Shown: in pieces, positions 62,059 through 64,000 of the stretch | Numbering within the stretch: the stretch's first letter is position 1 | Layout: every line of letters starts with the position of its first letter | Source: Rhodococcus sp. IEGM 1381 | GTDB taxonomy: Bacteria; Actinomycetota; Actinomycetes; Mycobacteriales; Mycobacteriaceae | Reading direction: 5' to 3' | NCBI RefSeq assembly: GCF_030056795.1 | Contig: NZ_JASHKQ010000001.1 | Coordinates: 1,302,001 to 1,366,000, forward strand | DNA: 64,000 nucleotides | Position numbers and translations under genes: made by a program | The notes under the pieces: model-generated | The model's database searches: none | Told to the model about the DNA's origin: nothing | What the model saw: only the letters and a program-made list of their open reading frames with translations

Positions 62059-62221
62059 GCCGCACGACGGGAACGAGTGGCTCGGACGGGGAGCGAGACC
62101 GGTCTTGCCATGGCTGCTCTGGGGCGCGCGCCCCGTAGTTTCGGTCGAGGCGGTAGCCTGGCGCTCTGGACGAGGTGTACCGCGTCCGCCGTAACTGCCG
62201 AACGAAGTGAGGCCGACAACC

Positions 62222-64000
62222 GTGACTGTGCTGCTTGGCGTGTCCATGGGGACCCGGGCTGTGCGCACGGCGCAGCCCCGAGCCGAGCAGTTCCAGGTGC
62301 CCGTCGCCGACGCCTCCGGCCTGGTGAGCGACATCGAGCGGCCACTGTTCTTCCGCAACGAACTCATCGACAGCGTGGGTGGCGACCTCCCGCATCTGGC
62401 GGCCGAGTCGATCGGTGCGGCCGTCGAAACCGAGCCCGAACTCGCCACCGGTGTCGCCTATCGTGACCCTCGCCAGGCAGATGCGCTGCATGCCGCGCTC
62501 GCCGGTGCGCACCTGCACAACTACCACCTGGTGCACGAGGTGGAAGCTGTCGTCGAGTACCTCTCTGCAACCGGCGAGGCCCGTGACCACAGATCGGTCG
62601 CGTTGTTCGATCTCGGCAGTTCCGGCCTGACGGTCAGCGTCGTGGACCTGGTGCAGAGGACCGTCACTGCCTCGCAGCGATCGGGTGAGTACAGCGGCGA
62701 CCTACTCGACGCCTACGTCCGCAACAACCAGCTCCAGCGTCTGGGCAAGAAGGCGACGGACCCCGACATCGCACTGTTCGAGAAGCGCTGCCGAATCGCC
62801 AAGGAACGCCTGTCCGCCCAGGACGCAGTGTGCCTGCCCGATGCGAGCGGAATGATTCTGCTCTCACGCGAGAACTTCGAGCTGTTGATCACCGACCTGC
62901 TCGACGAAGCCGTCGAGTTTGCCCGCGGGGTGTTGATCGGCGCGAACGTGCCCATCGACGCCGTCGTGCTGATCGGTGGAGGCGCACGCATGCCGATCGT
63001 GCAGAAGCGCGTCGGGCCGCTGCTGGAACTGCCGTCGATAGTGCCGACCGAGCCCGAGACCGTCGCAGCGCGTGGAGCGGCTCTGACCGCGCGACCTCAC
63101 TCGCGCACTCGAACCGATCCGCGACGGACCCCCGCCGTGAACCGGCGGTCGGCAACGCCACCGATACCCCCAGTTCGGGTGGATCCCGCGACTCGCGTCG
63201 ACTCGGCCCGTACATCTGCGCCGGTTCCGCAGCACCGACCGGCACCGCCGCGTCCGCCGCAGTCGGGGGTGGCGCGGCCTCGGCCCCCGCAACCCACTCC
63301 GCCGCCGGCAGCGCCGGTCCGACCGATTCCGGCTCGCACCGAGTCGGTGCACGCCGCACCGTCGGCGGTTGCTCCGGTACCCACCGCAACCCGTCCGGTG
63401 CCCGCGCGTCCCTGGGTGGCGTCTGCTCCGGTCGACACCACGATCGCCGACGCAGTCGACACCACGGGTACGGCCGCCGGGTTCGAATCCTCGAGATTCA
63501 CCGATTCCGTTGTCGATTCTTCCAATTCTCTTGCTGCCGAGCCGGAGTCGTCTCCGGCCGTAGCGGATGATGTTCCGGGCGACCACGTGCAGGGGGCGCG
63601 GGTCGACGGGGAGTTCGTTGCGTTGAGCACGAATGCCGGGGAGGGCGCGGTCGACGACTCGGAGGTGGCTGAAACTGTTGTGGCACATAGTGTTGCGCAG
63701 GAGCCCGAGAGGCGGGTCGACACCGAGGCGACGGGCGACGACGACGGTAAGCCGGTTCCGTTCCAGCTGAAGAACATCTACTGGCTCGATGCCGACTACG
63801 ACGACGACGACGGTGAGGACGATCGAACCCGTGCTCGGCGCAGGCTGCGCACCGGTGGTGTGCTCGCGTTCGGCCTTGCCGCAGTGGTCGGCGTATCCGG
63901 ATTCATGCTCACCCACCAGAACACGCCGCAGGTGGTCGACACCTCGGTGAGCCGCACCCAAACTCAGGCTCCGGCCGTCACGACGGTTGCGCCCACGTCG
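62222..64000 (+). CDS. Membrane-anchored Hsp70/actin-fold protein (paralogue 3), cut by the window end
   Basis: 593 codons are open to the right edge with no stop. The GTG at 62222 begins LLGVSMGTRAVRTA, and the phosphate-2 loop is FDLGSSGLTVSVVD. The adenosine motif is VVLIGGGARMPIVQK. An Arg/Pro-rich linker (about 295-420) and an acidic segment (DADYDDDDGEDD) precede one span (about 544-565) and the start of a Thr/Pro tail. HNYHLVHEVEAVVEYL matches YNYRLVPEARAALQYL of the protein at 39812, so these two are closest. The 3' end lies outside the window. Confidence 0.72.
   Translation, partial: MTVLLGVSMGTRAVRTAQPRAEQFQVPVADASGLVSDIERPLFFRNELIDSVGGDLPHLAAESIGAAVETEPELATGVAYRDPRQADALHAALAGAHLHNYHLVHEVEAVVEYLSATGEARDHRSVALFDLGSSGLTVSVVDLVQRTVTASQRSGEYSGDLLDAYVRNNQLQRLGKKATDPDIALFEKRCRIAKERLSAQDAVCLPDASGMILLSRENFELLITDLLDEAVEFARGVLIGANVPIDAVVLIGGGARMPIVQKRVGPLLELPSIVPTEPETVAARGAALTARPHSRTRTDPRRTPAVNRRSATPPIPPVRVDPATRVDSARTSAPVPQHRPAPPRPPQSGVARPRPPQPTPPPAAPVRPIPARTESVHAAPSAVAPVPTATRPVPARPWVASAPVDTTIADAVDTTGTAAGFESSRFTDSVVDSSNSLAAEPESSPAVADDVPGDHVQGARVDGEFVALSTNAGEGAVDDSEVAETVVAHSVAQEPERRVDTEATGDDDGKPVPFQLKNIYWLDADYDDDDGEDDRTRARRRLRTGGVLAFGLAAVVGVSGFMLTHQNTPQVVDTSVSRTQTQAPAVTTVAPTS

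Overview
The window is high-GC actinobacterial DNA with dense gene packing, GTG starts and many 4-bp ATGA/GTGA overlaps. A DevR/DevS (DosR/DosS) dormancy system with an Rv1733c-family protein, an antigen-85-type mycolyltransferase, a type II NADH dehydrogenase and MymA/EthA-type monooxygenases point to a mycolate-producing member of the Mycobacteriales, most probably Rhodococcus in the broad sense. No rRNA, tRNA, CRISPR array, insertion sequence or phage gene was seen.

Region 1 (about 0.2-18.6 kb) is a hypoxia/dormancy island. It holds devR-devS, five universal stress proteins, an Rv1733c-like membrane protein, two flavodoxin-fold proteins, a DUF1003 protein, a zinc alcohol dehydrogenase with an aldehyde dehydrogenase, two GAF/ANTAR-type regulators, a VOC protein and a phosphoketolase. 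DevR-box-like sites sit in front of several units. A TetR-controlled GAP-family membrane protein is inserted at 14-15 kb.

Region 2 (18.7-24.5 kb) has a probable copper-responsive DUF6153/DUF305 pair behind a CsoR-like operator, NDH-2, a small secreted protein, the mycolyltransferase and a CsbD-like protein.

Region 3 (24.7-34.2 kb) is a lipid or ketone oxidation cluster that resembles the mymA operon: two Baeyer-Villiger-type monooxygenases, two alpha/beta hydrolases, a short-chain dehydrogenase, a ferritin-like diiron protein, a ferredoxin-type reductase, and TetR and MerR regulators. Two of its promoters share an inverted-repeat operator.

Region 4 (34.2-42.3 kb) is mostly housekeeping: a YdcF protein, tandem CrcB fluoride channels, an anti-sigma antagonist/anti-sigma kinase pair, an ABC exporter, a low-molecular-weight phosphatase, a membrane-anchored Hsp70-like protein and an endonuclease/exonuclease/phosphatase-fold protein. 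It ends with a tiny Cys/His-rich gene that may be leaderless.

Region 5 (42.4-64 kb) is the most interesting. A ten-gene minus-strand operon runs from a carrier protein at 60.4 kb through an acyl-CoA-dehydrogenase-like flavoprotein, an amino acid:[carrier protein] ligase (an aminoacyl-tRNA synthetase paralogue), a tandem alpha/beta hydrolase with a Cys nucleophile, a Wzx-like flippase, a condensation-fold acyltransferase, a DUF998 membrane protein, a membrane-anchored GH16 enzyme, a GT2 glycosyltransferase and a GT-C-like membrane protein. Two more GT2 genes follow from their own promoter. A DUF1839 gene, whose family I associate with such ligases, is coupled to a GH2 glycosidase on the plus strand. 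Together these suggest a cell-envelope glycan built, exported and decorated with a carrier-protein-activated amino acid. The same AAACAAT-containing motif occurs upstream of all three transcription units. Two tandem Hsp70-like membrane proteins diverge from the operon, and the last runs off the window.
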